Of a DNA stretch of 64,000 nt, positions 11,403-23,857 are shown one piece after another. The notes beneath the pieces are model-generated. The model was not told where the DNA came from. It saw only the letters and a list, made by a program, of their open reading frames with translations, and did not search any database. The stretch is from Trichinella spiralis. Taxonomy: Eukaryota > Nematoda > Enoplea > Trichinellida > Trichinellidae. A program made the translations under genes and the position numbers. The stretch is from positions 7,426,034 to 7,490,033 of the forward strand of contig CM012953.1 of the NCBI GenBank assembly GCA_000181795.3, written 5' to 3'. The first letter of the stretch is position 1; every line of letters starts with the position of its first letter.

Positions 11403-11718
11403 ATTTTCATTTTCAATGTACACCTACATATATATTAACAATGCACATCATCATTGGCCGTACAATTTATCCCACAAGTGAAATTATTCTTATTATTTGT
11501 TCTGTTATTAATAGATCAAAAATAAAAATAGCAGAAAACCGGTAACAAAAAACCGAAGCAATTTCAACATATCAATATGAAAAGAGAAAACATCATTTCA
11601 ATGAAGCCAAAGTTTAATTTCATCACCAATGGAAAAAAAGATGTAAAATACTTGCCGGGAAAATTATTCATTAATTTTATGTGAATCAAAAAAAGAAAAA
11701 AAACTATTATTATTATTA
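11403..11718. other. intergenic between Rpn3 and mL32
   Basis: About 316 bp between two minus-strand genes, AT-rich, with ATT repeats at its right end in the Rpn3 3' UTR. The tandem orientation and short spacing would allow co-transcription, but I see nothing that proves it. Confidence 0.4.
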
Positions 11719-14444
11719 TTAATATTCATCTTCGTCGTCTTCATCATCATCATCGGCTAATTCTTTCGCAAATTCCAGCTCTTGTTGTTCTCTTTCTCTC
11801 TTCTCCTGCAAAAAAAATAATACATACAGCTCTGTGCGCGGTTAAATTCAGCTAATCAGTCGGTTCAGTGTTTCTCATACATACATACATACCTCAGCTG
11901 TTTCTGCACTGTTGTACGATTTGGGCGGAAAACGCATCGCCTTCATCGCCTGGTTGTACAATTCCAAGCAGAAATTAATGCGAGTGTGAAATTGGTTTTG
12001 CGGTTCAATTGTAGCGTACAAGTCGTAGACTTCCCTGGATTGTAAAAAACCTCTCTCGTGGTTCACTTCCGCATCAATCAGCCCTTCTTCTATAGCCTGT
12101 TAAATGAATAAATAAAAATAATAATAATGAAAATACACCTCTGAAATTAAAAATGATTTAACAGATAATAATAATAATAAATATACCTTGGCCATGACAT
12201 ATTCCGCATCAAGTGCACTGCTCAAGCCTAGCATGTGTTCGATGTCGCAAAAATTGATACAACTGTAAGCGAGAGCAATTCGACGGACGGCTGTTTTCAC
12301 AACATTCGGACGCAAGCGAATTATCAACATCAATGTCTGGTCTTTCGCAAACGTGCCTTTGTGCTTTTCCAACGTTTCGTCGAACATATCCAAGCCGCCA
12401 ATTCGAACCGCTTTTATTCAAAAGAAAAAACATATTTAATAATAATTATATTTTTCAAAAATAATAAATTCGCCAACCTTGTGCCAAACCCTTGTAAGGC
12501 ATGAGAGCTTTTTTGAAAATTTCTTGACGAAAAATTTGACGCTGAGGCGAATCACCAAGAAGCAGTTCGACAGTGATCAAAAACTTTTGTACCTGCGATG
12601 AACAGAACAAATTTGCATAAAATCATATTAAAACAAATCATTTAAACATACACTTCGACGAAAACCGGCCGCTGTGTGCTGTGGACATTTGCGCAATGCT
12701 AGACGAAAATGAGTTTCCGCCAAAGAATAATCTCCTTCGATCGCTTTCACTCTACCTGAAAACAAGCAAAACAACGAAATAAACCAACAACGAAGAAGCA
12801 CACAAACACTTGGAATTACCCAAGTAATAAAAATATCTGGCCATTTCACTGGTACGAGCATCTTCAGGAAACGCTGTTTTGCTGTGAAGCTTTTCGGCCA
12901 TGTCGTACATGTTTTGCAAAATATAAGCGCGAAGTAAGCAGTTGGTCAGAACTGCTTGAGATTCGACTTCGTGGTGCAAAGTTGCCGACTGGAGCCGTTT
13001 CATCAAAGGTCTACAATGAGTGAAAGAATGCTAATCTTATTTGATGGAATATTCTTGTTTTTTTTTACCCAATCAAATTAGGCAAGTTCCCTTTGCGTTC
13101 ATTAATTAAACAATAATAATAATAAGCTTTGGCAGCAAATGGATCCAACGAACGACGACTATGCTGTTGAACAAGCCGAACAAGATTCATACTGCACGTG
13201 AAAGCCTTAAATACGCTACTTTATACATTCCGTGACAAATTGCATCTTTTTCTGTACAATTTCAGAAATTTCACCACAAAGTTACATACCATATCAACTT
13301 ATACTTCAACATAACAAGAGAAAAATAAATAAAACATGCTAAAAAGCAGTTTTTAAAATACCTCTTCGTGTTTATTTTCTTTCATCAAAAATACAAGAAC
13401 CAACAAGTAGATGTATGCTTCGACCTGTGGCAAACTGCCAATTGATGACGGCATCATTCCAAATGTCTTTTTCACTTTTAACGGTGACGCAATACCTCCA
13501 ACTTCTGTCTAAAAAAATACGAGCCTATATATTATTATCAATGCTTTTTTCTCTCTTCACATCATACAGCCTGCGGTTCGGATTCCACTTGAAGCAATCG
13601 TAACAAATCAATTCGAGTTTTTGCAGAACTCGGTGCAGTGAACACTTGATTAACAAGTCTTATCAGCACAGAAGCGCTCAATAATTTTTTCGTAGATCCC
13701 AACGCCCGCAACACGCGACCAACACTACGCGGCTCCTTCGACTGTTCACAGCGTTCTATGAAACGGCAATGCTCCTTCAAATCTAAATCAGTAAATAATA
13801 ATAATAAGAAGAAAAAGAAGAATTATTATCGAATTATATACAAAAAACATACAAATTATGAATAAGAAACTAATTTAAATAGTTATAAATTAACTGCATG
13901 AGCTGTAAAAGTAAACAATAATACCTGACATTTACAGTAAAGTAACACTGTAAATACTTTTGAAGAAATTAGTTTATTTCAGCATATATATTTTTTTCTT
14001 TATTTATATTTATTTAAACATTCATAAATCAATAAATCAATCATTTATGAAAATTTTAACTAGTCAAATCTCAAAACACATTAAAAACACCATGCAAAAA
14101 CAACTCTGTCGAACATATAACAACTTTCAAAAATAGATGTACACGTCATACAAATAAAGTTATAATAAGAAATACATAAAACATACTTATACTTGAAAAG
14201 AATTACATATGCCATGTCATTACAACCAATAAAGAATATAAAATTAAGCGTAACATTATTCAAAAATGTAGTTTCATTTTATTATAATAAACATTTTTCT
14301 AGCCAAATATAAAATTAAAAATAAAAACAGATACGATCAGGTACCTTCCAAAGTTATTAAATCAGGGTCACTGGGTGGAACGGCTTCTTTTTGATCTTCT
14401 GAGTTGTCTTCAATTTCCATTGCCTCTTCTGTTTCAGCATGCAT
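11719..14444 (-). CDS. PSMD3: 26S proteasome non-ATPase regulatory subunit 3 (Rpn3/PSMD3) (10 exons)
   Basis: Rpn3 is a PCI-domain lid subunit of the 19S regulatory particle. Exons: 14444-14345, 13782-13568, 13508-13362, 13205-13069, 13010-12820, 12755-12652, 12592-12478, 12410-12187, 12096-11893 and 11805-11719, joining to 507 residues. Recognisable blocks are RRSLDPFAAKAYYYY, HHEVESQAVLTNCLLR, LAETHFRLALRKCPQHTA, GLAQAVRIGGLD with TLMLIIRLRPNVVKTAVR, the PCI-end INHERGF-like segment EVNHERGFLQSREVYDLY, and AMRFPPKSYN. The acidic tail ELADDDDDEDDEDEY follows EKREREQQELEFAK. The start MHAETEEAMEIED is the first in-frame ATG. Intron 1 is long for this window (about 560 bp). The exon 3-4 junction spans a 156-bp intron containing a second possible acceptor that would break the frame. 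The orthologue in C. elegans is rpn-3. Confidence 0.95.
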
Positions 14445-16227
14445 TATTCCAGACGAATGAAAATGTTAATTTGCAGAATCTGAAATTTTTGCAACATAAT
14501 TCATAAGAGTACTTTTGAGAAAAGACTTTCGCATTATAAATCAAATTATGTATGAAAAAAGTCAAAAGCAAAAATAAAACGTAACACAATGAAGTGAAGT
14601 CGTAGCAATTTCTTTCACTACACCAGTATGCCATTTACCAATTAAAAATACTCACTGTTGGTTAAATTATAAAAATTTCCTTTAATTCATAACTACTTTT
14701 CACTATTCGATATTTAAAAAGTAATCAACTTGCCTGAAATATTTAACTGCCAAATTGCTGCTACATACGGTAAAATTAAGAAAAAAGCAAGTAACATTCA
14801 TTTGTTCATCTCAAATGATTTTGAAATATGCTCCATAAATTCATTTTTACAATTATTTGAAACATATATAATGCATTTTTAAAGAAAACACTGAAATTTT
14901 CACTAATTTTATATTCATATAAATATTTCGTAATTTGTGTTCTGCATGAAAATCAGTTTTAATAAAACTGTTAGAACTCAATTCTTAATTTCTCAATTAA
15001 GCAAAAAATTGTTTTGTTTTAAGCAATTTTATTTTTTGAATTGATATGGTTTTATTTTTTTTATTACTTGATTTATCAACTTCGTCTTGCAAAACAGATA
15101 TAATTAATCTTTGTTCTGCTTTGCCTTATAACAAATTTCATATAATCAGAATGATTTTGCACTTTTAACAGTTTATTTAATTTATTGTATCAACCATTTA
15201 CGAATGCGCTAACCTGAATGTACTTATACTTTTCAGTGTAAAAAACAAAGTATGATCTGCATGTAATTAGTAATTCAACAGTTTATTCTTTTTTTACTCT
15301 ACACAAATAGAATGTGGCTGCTTACCATAATGAAGTAAATTCTTAATAGTATATCAAAAATCAAGTAATGAAATAATGAACTTCAAAACAGCTTGTGATA
15401 TTACTTAATTTGTCATATATGACATCTGCTTAATTTTGAGTTAATAATTTTTAAGTACAAAATAATCTTCACATATTTATAACCCTTCAATAATTCAATC
15501 CATAAATATTTCAAATTAATGTATTATTTACTATTATTTAATTTAAAAATCATGTATAAAACCGGATATAATGTAATGCAAAAAAAACTTTATTTTTTTC
15601 AAATTAAATTTTCATATGAGCATGAAAAGATCTTTTCAATCAATTTAGTACCCCTCAATAACAAATTTTCATCGGGTTTTCTTACTGGTCTTTGAAAGCG
15701 TTATCTTATTATCGTTTGTGTTGTTGTCCTATTGGTTTTTGTTGTCCAATTGTTGATTCATTCAAAGTTTCTATTGTGATTTGTCGCAGCATGCTTCGCT
15801 TCATTGGTTAAAATATTTCCATTTCCAACTTTTGTAATTTCAGTGGTAGAATTTTTAATTTTTTCAAATTTCATTACATTAATTTTCATCACAATTTATG
15901 AAGTTTTACCATTCATAGAAATATTATTTTTGTAATATATTGTTGTGAACTTTATACTTTTTAACGATCAGTGCTTTCAAAAACAATTTTTTCACTGTTC
16001 TATATTTTACTGTATTACAATGAAGTTACATGAAATATGACAGTAATACCTCTTCAAAAGCAACACAAAAAATAGTAAGTAAAACAATGATTTTTATTTT
16101 TTTTATTCAACAGCAATAACAATTAAAAAGACATATCAGTGAACAATATCAGTAAAGTGATAAAGAGGATAAATGAAAAAAAGAAACAACACAAATGTAA
16201 CACAAAATTATCACTTAGAAGGCCGCA
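14445..16227. other. AT-rich intergenic, no gene seen
   Basis: About 1.8 kb dense in stops on both strands. Only short Phe/Tyr/Ile-rich frames occur. It separates the left housekeeping block from the repeat island. No repeats with recognisable ends were found. Confidence 0.5.
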
Positions 16228-16712
16228 TTAAATTGGTTTGGGCGTTTTTACGACACATTTTGCCCGGTTTAGGTACATTGCGGACTTTACACGTTTAAAA
16301 ATGGGGAACTGGCCTGAGGTAGCTGAATCAGCGGATGCGGCTGAAGCTTCTTGATCATAGATGGTGGAGATGGGCGTTGTTTCTTCAGCGCTTCGTTTTT
16401 TCAAAATCGCTTTCTTTTCCATTTTGTATGCTAGATGCTCATCCACTGGGCAGTTTTCCATGTGATCTTTCTGACTGATAACGGCCGTCACTTCCAAATT
16501 TGTCCACATTGCACCTTTGCAGCCTTGTTTGTCCTATAAACTAATCGTTAATAACAAGGAACAGATGCTGCACATTCAGCACATGCCTTCGAACATCCCC
16601 AATATTTCTTCTGTTTACCGGTATGTTTCAATTTGTACGCCCTGCCTTCATAAACAAGGGACAAACCACCGTAGCGATTTTTCACGAGACGCAATTCAGA
16701 AACATCCGCCAT
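16228..16712 (-). CDS. small FLYWCH-type zinc-finger protein with a GC-AG intron
   Basis: Exons 16712-16587 and 16533-16228 give a 143-residue protein. The N-terminal half is a single FLYWCH zinc finger, running from LVKNRYGGLSLVYEGRAYKL through KYWGCS, a second Cys in DKQGCKGAMW, and KDH. FLYWCH fingers bind DNA or proteins and are common in Mutator-type transposases and in nematode regulators such as FLH-1. The 53-bp intron starts GC rather than GT and falls between the two zinc-binding cysteines. Reading through it would give a stop, while splicing it restores the domain exactly. The last ligand is unusual: HMENCP replaces the usual H-x-H, so Cys may substitute. The C-terminal part (residues 70-143) is unrecognised and basic. 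It sits at the edge of a transposon island and could be host, transposon-derived or decaying. Confidence 0.6.
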
Positions 16713-16994
16713 TCAAGGGACTATCAACAAAACAGATAATGGAAATCTTCGTCTACCACATTTTCAATTTGAACGCCACTTTTGTTTAAGTGCTAATAAA
16801 CGATTATGCAAAAAATATGTTCCCAGATCCATCGATGGTGAAGTTTCCCAGCTATGAGCTGCGCAGTTTGTCAGGCTCTTCAAGAGACAAAATATAGTGG
16901 GTCGAACACGTCAGGTAAAAATAGTCAGTTGTCGTCTCGTGTGTAAAAAGTGATTTTGGGTCAAGGGCTCAGAATCTTCTGGTTCCGTACTCAT

Positions 16995-17500
16995 AAATGA
17001 TCCACGCATGCACTTGATGGCGTCAAAAAGCATAGAAAGTGACATTTTTTGGAATCTACATTTTTCGATGAAAACAATTTAATTTATGATATTTTATTCA
17101 GGTCTGAAGTATGTTGGATGACAAGTAGAATAGAAATCTCATCCTACGAAATTGCGAAAGTGCCTGTGGATTTTGACTCAACAGCGCATCTTTAACCTTC
17201 ATCATATGGCTGCCCTATGGAGCTGACTGCTCACTGACTTATGTTCATGTAAGGATCCATGTATTCACTTGATGACGTCAAAAAGCATTCAGGATAGCTT
17301 TCTTCAGAATCTTCATTTGTCGATAAAAACATAATACAATATAGGTTACTGGACTTCGAAGTACGTTGGATTACGGATATAATGAAATCCTCGTCCTCTG
17401 AAATTGAGCACGTGTCCGTGGATTTTGACTCTGAGCGCATCTTTAACCGTCATCGCATGGCTGCCTTATGGGGCTGACTGCCCACTGGCCTTTGTTCATG
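16995..17500. repeat. tandem duplication, two ~245-bp copies
   Basis: Two adjacent direct copies, roughly 17003-17250 and 17251-17500. Shared landmarks in order are CACTTGATG.CGTCAAAAAGC, GAAGTA.GTTGGAT, GTGGATTTTGACTC, GCGCATCTTTAACC, CATATGGCTGCC/CGCATGGCTGCC and TTCATGTA. By eye they differ at many positions, so the duplication is not recent. On the minus strand copy 2 carries a 69-codon open frame with an acidic start (SISEDEDFIISVIQ) of the kind seen at the N-termini of piggyBac-like transposases. Copy 1 has lost it. No terminal inverted repeats were recognised. Confidence 0.75.
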
Positions 17501-18081
17501 TAGAGAAACGGTGAGTTAGAGGCAGATTATTTAGGTTTTCTAACATAGATTCTTTTCACCAAGTCGTCAGCGAGATTCTCTGAACACAAGACGAACTGCT
17601 ATTGCTCATTAGATGACACTTCAAGAATTTCTAAAATTCGACAATGACTATGCAAGATTGCCATGACTTTAAATCAGAATGCTGTCAACAGAATGAATCC
17701 ATCAAGGGACAAAAGCCCTCCAGCCGGCCCAATTGAGACTAAGGTGACTAAGGTGTGTCTACTAAGGTTTAGGGTGATCTCAAAGAAAAACGGAATAAAA
17801 CGCTAAGGAGACATATAGATAAGGTTTCCGATAGAAGCAATTTATTTCGAAAATTTTTAACAAGAATGACAAAACAAGCACTCAACAGCGACACCCACAC
17901 TTTTCTATGCCCACATCCAAAGAAGAAACTATAAAACCGTACTGTTACCGTAATGTGCAGTTAGGTTTAAATTAACAAAATCTTTAACGCAAATAGTATG
18001 AATGACAGTTTTTGCTTATGTAACGTATCAGTTTTCAGAAACATCATAAGGCAATTTTTACTACAAATATGCATTAATAAA

Positions 18082-18264
18082 TGTAAATAATAATAGTTCG
18101 ACAGAATTATAAATTACGGTATTAATACCTACATGTCAGATATACGGTTGTTGTTGTAGTTAATAGCTATGTGACGTGTCAGTAAGGACTAATAAAACTA
18201 GTTATTTTGTACGCGTGTTATTACACATTGTTGACTTTAATTGCTACGATGGTGGAGCGTGACA
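18082..18264 (+). repeat. 5' LTR of decayed Ty3/gypsy element
   Basis: This segment matches 23858-24014: AGATATACGGT, AATAAAACTAGTTATTTTG, ACGCGTG.TATTACA and GTTGACT appear in the same order at both places. It starts TGTAA and ends GACA, and is followed after two bases by TTGGTGCAACAGATAGG, which sits where a tRNA primer-binding site should be. Boundaries are approximate because the two LTRs have diverged by substitutions and small indels. Confidence 0.7.
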
Positions 18265-21200
18265 AATTGGTGCAACAGATAGGATTCACGGTGTTGAAAT
18301 TAGCGTCGAACAGAGGTAAAACTGCAGCAACACCGGCGAGACGACCGTCGATTGCGCTCGATACTTTTGACGGATAACAGTCCTAGGAGGATTGGATTGT
18401 TCGTTTTGGAGTGTGCACAGAGTTGAATGAATGGTCTGATGAGGAAAAGTTGAATTGGATTACAAATGGAGGAAGCGGTAAGGGTCTGACGAGTCTGACG
18501 AATGAAAAGGAAGCGTTTTAATTAAGAACGAAGAATCGACTCATGGAATTGTATCAACATCTTCATCATGAAAGATTATGTTACATCCAGTTCAATATGA
18601 GAAAAAAAGCTGACAAAGACTGGTCCAGTTTTAGCGAGGATTTGTTAAAATTAGCTACAAAAACTTTTCCTGAGTTTTCCTGACGTTGCAGAAGTTTTTG
18701 TCGTCGGTTCAAGATAAAAACGTTCGGATGATTGCTCGCCTTGGGCAACCCGAAATATCTGGAAGAATTGGTAAGCGAAATTATTTTCCACGAGTGTTTT
18801 GTGCATGCACCGGAAGGTCATCTTGAACACTGCTTTACTGGCCCGAATACTACCGCGCAAGGAACGTATAATCGGGAACAGAATGACATCGTTATTGATG
18901 AAATAAATCAGACGTTGGAGAACGTTGGAGTTTACACTGAGGAACGCTTGGTCACGTCAAGTGGGCCTGGAGAAACGGAACGATCAACCGAGACGTCCAC
19001 ATTCGTAGATGATGGCAGCGCAATGTTGGAATTGCGGGAAAAGAGGCTATATAGCTCGGAATTGCCGCCAGCCTTCGAGCGCACGAGTGCCGAAATCGTA
19101 TGAGTCGCTTCGTATGAGAACTATTCATATGGGTCGAATGAGTGGTTCAGTGGAACAGTTCTACTCGAAAGCCTAGCAGCTGTGACTTCCGTAGCAGATA
19201 CTTATTTACTGCCATACCGGGCACTGTATTAAATGCGCGACTCGGGTTTATGGTTTATATTGGAGCGGAAACCGCTGATGGAAGCCAGCACCTAGCAGAA
19301 AGCTAGTAAAGGACAGTGCCATCTACTGGAGTTCAAAGGAAAAATGGCTATGGCCAACGGCACTCTGATCAGAGTGAAAGGTATTGCGGAAGTCGAAATA
19401 CAAGTTTGCTCATGTTCATTCTTGATGAAGGTGGTAGTAGTGGAAAATCTTGCCTTCCCAGCCCTGCTTGGCGTTGATTTACTTCTGAATAGCCGATGTA
19501 GCATTCACCTGAATAAGTTGCGACTGACAATGCAGGGCAATCTAGGCAGGTTTCACCCAATAATATATACGGAAGGAAGGAACGAGCTTAAAGCTAAAGT
19601 GGGAAACGCTGCGGCCAACCCCACTGAAACATCTGTTCAAGAGCCAAGTGATGTCAATAAGAAGCATTTATTGGCCTTAACCGAAAGTAGTGAGCAGCAG
19701 CTAACCAGTTATTAGAAAAGGCTACTGTATGCAGTGCGCTATGAATATAGTGATGGTTTTGCTTCTGGTGCGTCTGACTTACGACTTATGTAAAGTATCT
19801 CATCGATACGGCGGGGGAAAGCGAAACTAATCCGTCACGCTCCAAGATTGTCACCACTGGAATACGAAGAATTAGTGGCAGCGATAAATAACATGGAGCA
19901 AGATGGCATAATGCAACTTTCACAGAGCGCTTGGGCAGCAAGAGTTCTACCACTGAGGAAGAAGCCAAAGTAAGGAAGGATGAGACATTTTCAAAAATAT
20001 GTTGTGTAGTTTTTCTACCCATATAAAACATGCTGACTGTATATATACATGGAACCAAAAACTCATTTTGGACGTCGTCATGGCATGTATATGCGATACA
20101 TGGCAGCTGTTGTTTTGAACATCGGAAAGGGTCAACAGTTCACCTTGTGTGGAATTTCTGAGCTACCTGTCGAGGATTTACTGTAAAAGTTTGCTGCGCA
20201 CCTTCTGTCCAGACAAGTAGCCTTGCTTTTCAAATAAGTTTGGACTGCCTTACGCTTCACTATGTACTTTGACACTGTCTTTCGGCAAACGAAATCAGGA
20301 CGAAACGTTAGACAGATTGTGGTTCTACCAGATCCTGATGTATCTGAGCCAGATACAGTTTCTGACGATGAATTAGATCGTTTATCCCAACGATCCCACG
20401 ATTCAAGTGAGGATAAAGATGATGCTTTCTTCAATGCTATTTCAAGCCTGAAACATCAGCATTGTTTGGTAAATAATCATTGTTATTATCTTGCATTGCA
20501 GTTAGGCCATGAAACTGTTCAGAATCTGATGCACAAATATCACCAGTTCTTAGGCCAGTCGACTACTTTACCAGGTATTTTACCCAAAGCTTCTTTCTCA
20601 CATTTCATGTGATACCAGTCGTAAAGCAAATCAGCGCTTATTTTCCAACTTGGAAGAGACTGAAGCTGAAATTGAGGTTTTGACTGGTTTGTTGATCAAG
20701 ATGGGCATTATTTCGATGTCACGGTATCATATGTATTGGGCGAACCAAACGCGTGGACGCTGTGGCAAATTGCACGAGTCACAATGGATTCGAAACACTA
20801 CTGCGATTTCTTCACTTTAACGATAATGACAAGGTTATCATGGACCATGCTGATTACGATCGATTCTACAAACTTCGGCCGCTTCTAGAAAACATCCGTA
20901 TGATTTGTTTACAAGAAACTGCAAAGTGTTCATGAACATCCAAAAAAACGCTGTCGTGTTTGTCAAAAAACATATCAAATTCTTTGCATGGAATGTGATA
21001 TACGTCTGTGTATTACTAACACACGAAATGTTTTTAGTAATCATCAGCAGTGGTGATCTACTAACGCTCTTTTGTCGATGTTGTAAATTAATATCAAATA
21101 GAAGTAAATAAATAAATGAATATGCGTGAAAAGTTGTCTAAAAAATGCTTTGTATCTTGAAAATATCCATTTTGTTAATCTTCAAAAATAAAGGTAATTA

Positions 21201-23700
21201 GCTATCAAACATTACAAAAAACTAGCACGACTCATTTTGAAAATTGAAATAATGTTTTGAGATTCAAAAAGAAATAACATTTGATATGAAAAAACGAATT
21301 TTTACCATTAATTCCTGGTGGTACTTTAAAGCAACATTTCCAAAAATAGTATAATAATTTGTCTTGAGACTTCTAATTAGAAATATGTTCTATCTAGGTG
21401 TATTTTAATGAAAAAAGACAGAAATAATAATAATTGCACTGTCAGAAATAATTTGGGCATGAAATGGTTGAGTGCATAACAACTAGAAGATCCCTTGTGT
21501 GAAACTTTATTAAAAGTAGACAGCGGAGTAATAGAATCACCACAGTAGTTAATACACGGTGACAGCTCAAATAGCTTTAGATTTGAATTGGACAATGCTT
21601 ACTGTGATATATAATTTGTATACGCATATAATTAATAGATCAGGAATTATAGCGGTTTTGTTGTTTTGGTCCATTTTGCTCCCCACCTAATCTTCCGTGA
21701 TCTGGACTTTTTACCAATATTTGGAAATTAAGTAGCACTGGAAATTAAGTCACAGCCACCAAAAAAATACCTGAGATCATCGGTCATTACAATTAAACCA
21801 AATACGGAGTAGACATTGTCGACTAGATGATTCGGGAGTATACCAGATAATATGCAACAGGATAACTCACCGATGTCCTGCTGTTCATGGTGATCCTGGA
21901 CACTGCAACATTGAATGCCTACGTTGTATAGACTTTCATGCATCATAACTAGATGGAAATGAGGAAAGACACCAGGCGAATGTTTCTGCAGCAATTGGCG
22001 TCAGCATTCGTGCGACCGCATGTCCAGCACAAAATCAGTACCAAGACAGATCTACCATGCAATGTTCTGAGGGGTGCACAAAAACTCGGAATCACCCGTG
22101 AACAGCCCAGATAAGAATAACAGTTCTCATTTTTAGTGAGAAGAAAGCGTGGTATATGTGGCATCTGTTCAAGAGGAAATAACAAGAAAACAGATTTCCA
22201 ATGCTCCATCTGCCAAAAGTTGGTACGCAGACAGCATGCAATTAGGGATACATTGCATACATGTAAAGTTTGTAGAAATTATGCCTGAACTAATTTGATT
22301 TTCTGACAATTATAATCATTTATGTTCAGAAAATTTATAAAAATTATTTGTTTTTCAAAAAAAGCCACGCTATTACAAAAAATGTACGGCATACATTTGG
22401 TACCCCACTTGACCGTTTGACGTTCAAAGTTCACTTGATCTGCAAAGGGTTAATGGCGTTTTATACCGTCAATGGTATGCGACGGTATGGATCGCACGTA
22501 ATGTTATAACTGGCATTCCCGAGCAACAAGAAAACTAAAGTATTACGTGAACTATATGATACCATAATATCAAGACATTTGGAGGAGGTGAAGAGAATAT
22601 AAAAAGTCATGGAAAGATTCTTCTGGTCAGGTTATGCACGAGATGTAAAATATAAGACTAAATCCTGTTTGGACTGCAGTAGAAGAACCCCCCCCCCTTT
22701 TTTTTACGCACAGTCAGAGGGCACATCTTAGAACAGAGGCGTGCAAGAGGCGGTTTCAAAAAATCAAGATGGACAGTTTTAATCCATTGCCACGAAGCGA
22801 GCATGGAAACAAGTATATTTTCTTGATCATCGATTGCTTTACTAAGTAAGCTGAACCTCTTCCAATACCATACAAGAAGTTATGAATATAGTGGACAAGT
22901 TAGTGGATGAATTTATCTACAGATACGGAATGCTAGAAGGTATTCATACAGATCAAGAATCACAATTTGAATCTGCCTGTTTTACTAAGTGCGTAAGACC
23001 TTAGGAATCAAAAACCGAGAATGACTGCTTTCCATCCTCAGTCAGATGGACTGACTGAGCAGCTAAACCGTTGTTTACTGGAAAGGAATTTATACTAATG
23101 AATAAATAAATAAATTAATGTGAATAAATACTGCGAGAGAATTCTAAGAATTGAGATAGGTATCTCCCAAAGATCACGTTTGCATACTATGCAGGCGTTC
23201 AGATCCCAACTAAAGAAGCCTTCCTTTTCCTTTAGTTTGGTGTACCTTTCCAGTTACTCGTTGACACTGGCAAACTTACCTGAGTCGGGACCTCTCGGAT
23301 TCCATTTATTTCCATGACTAAGAATGGCAATTCTTTGCACAAAACTGTGGCTTATGCAATCGAAGAAAACGATTGAAGGGAGCGCACGAAAGGCAGAAAT
23401 AATATTTCAATCGGCGAGTCTTTGGGGAAACATTTCAAGAAAGCGATTTGATACTGCTCTTCATTTGGGCGATCAAATAAGAAGAGAACAGAAAATTCCA
23501 CCGTACAGTCCACGGCTGTTTTCCGGAGTCAACAACAGTACATTTCAACCAGCTAAAGCCATGCAGACGATACATCAGAATTGAAATGAAAAACACAATG
23601 CATGTAAGTGATAGAAAAAATTGGAGATTAAAGAAAGCAGATACCTTATAGGCAGTCCCGACATTTAAGCCGATCGTCTGGATAGATAACAACGATGATG
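18250..23700 (+). mobile_element. degenerate Ty3/gypsy LTR retrotransposon interior (gag-pol relic)
   Basis: The plus strand carries fragments of gag and pol in the normal order, broken by many stops and frameshifts. At 18390-18470 a Gag-like EDWIVRF and LNEWSDEEKLNWI are seen. At 18540-18660 the second Gag part follows, including KDWSSFSEDLLKLATKTFPE. At about 19290-19600 is a retropepsin-like region with FPALLGVDLLL in place of the usual post-catalytic strand. At 19790-19973 is the start of reverse transcriptase, with GIMQLSQSAWAARVLPLRKK. At 22500-23090 are the integrase zinc-binding end (FFWSGYARDVKYKTKSCLDC), the catalytic-core start (GNKYILLIIDCFTK) and HPQSDGLTEQLNR. Most of the reverse transcriptase and RNase H is missing and replaced by piggyBac-derived DNA. 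The element is dead. Flanking LTRs support one original insertion. Confidence 0.8.
19974..22453 (+). mobile_element. piggyBac-type transposon relics nested in the gypsy element
   Basis: Two separate transposase remnants lie on the plus strand. The first (20262-21110) has an acidic N-terminus (SEPDTVSDDELDRL) and the piggyBac-specific block DAVANCTSHNGFETLLRFLH followed by FNDNDKV and YKLRPLLENIR. It then jumps directly to the C-terminal cysteine-rich domain (KKRCRVCQKT, CMECDIRLC), so the catalytic core is deleted. The second (about 21800-22290) has the end of the catalytic domain (LTDVLLFMVILDTATLNAYV) and its own cysteine-rich tail (GICGICSRGN, CSICQK, CKVCRNYA). At 22430-22453 the sequence reads GATCTGCAAAGGG-TTAA. 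This is a piggyBac-type terminus (CCCTTTGC when inverted) next to the TTAA target. I could not place the left terminus. Both copies are inactive. Confidence 0.7.
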
Positions 23701-23857
23701 ACGACCATTAACCGGGCAGACTACTGCTCAACATCCTGTTCGAGCGGCGAACGCGGCGATTCTTTGTAAAGTACAGTGACTACGTGATGCACTGATGAGA
23801 AGAAACAAGATTGCAAATTTGCAGTAGGACGTGCTTTAAAAACGCAAGAAAGGATGA

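Noticed and set aside
17280-17440. acidic 69-codon minus frame as a separate gene
   Set aside because: It lies in one unit of a tandem repeat, the sister copy has lost it, and its start resembles a transposase N-terminus. It is better treated as repeat debris.
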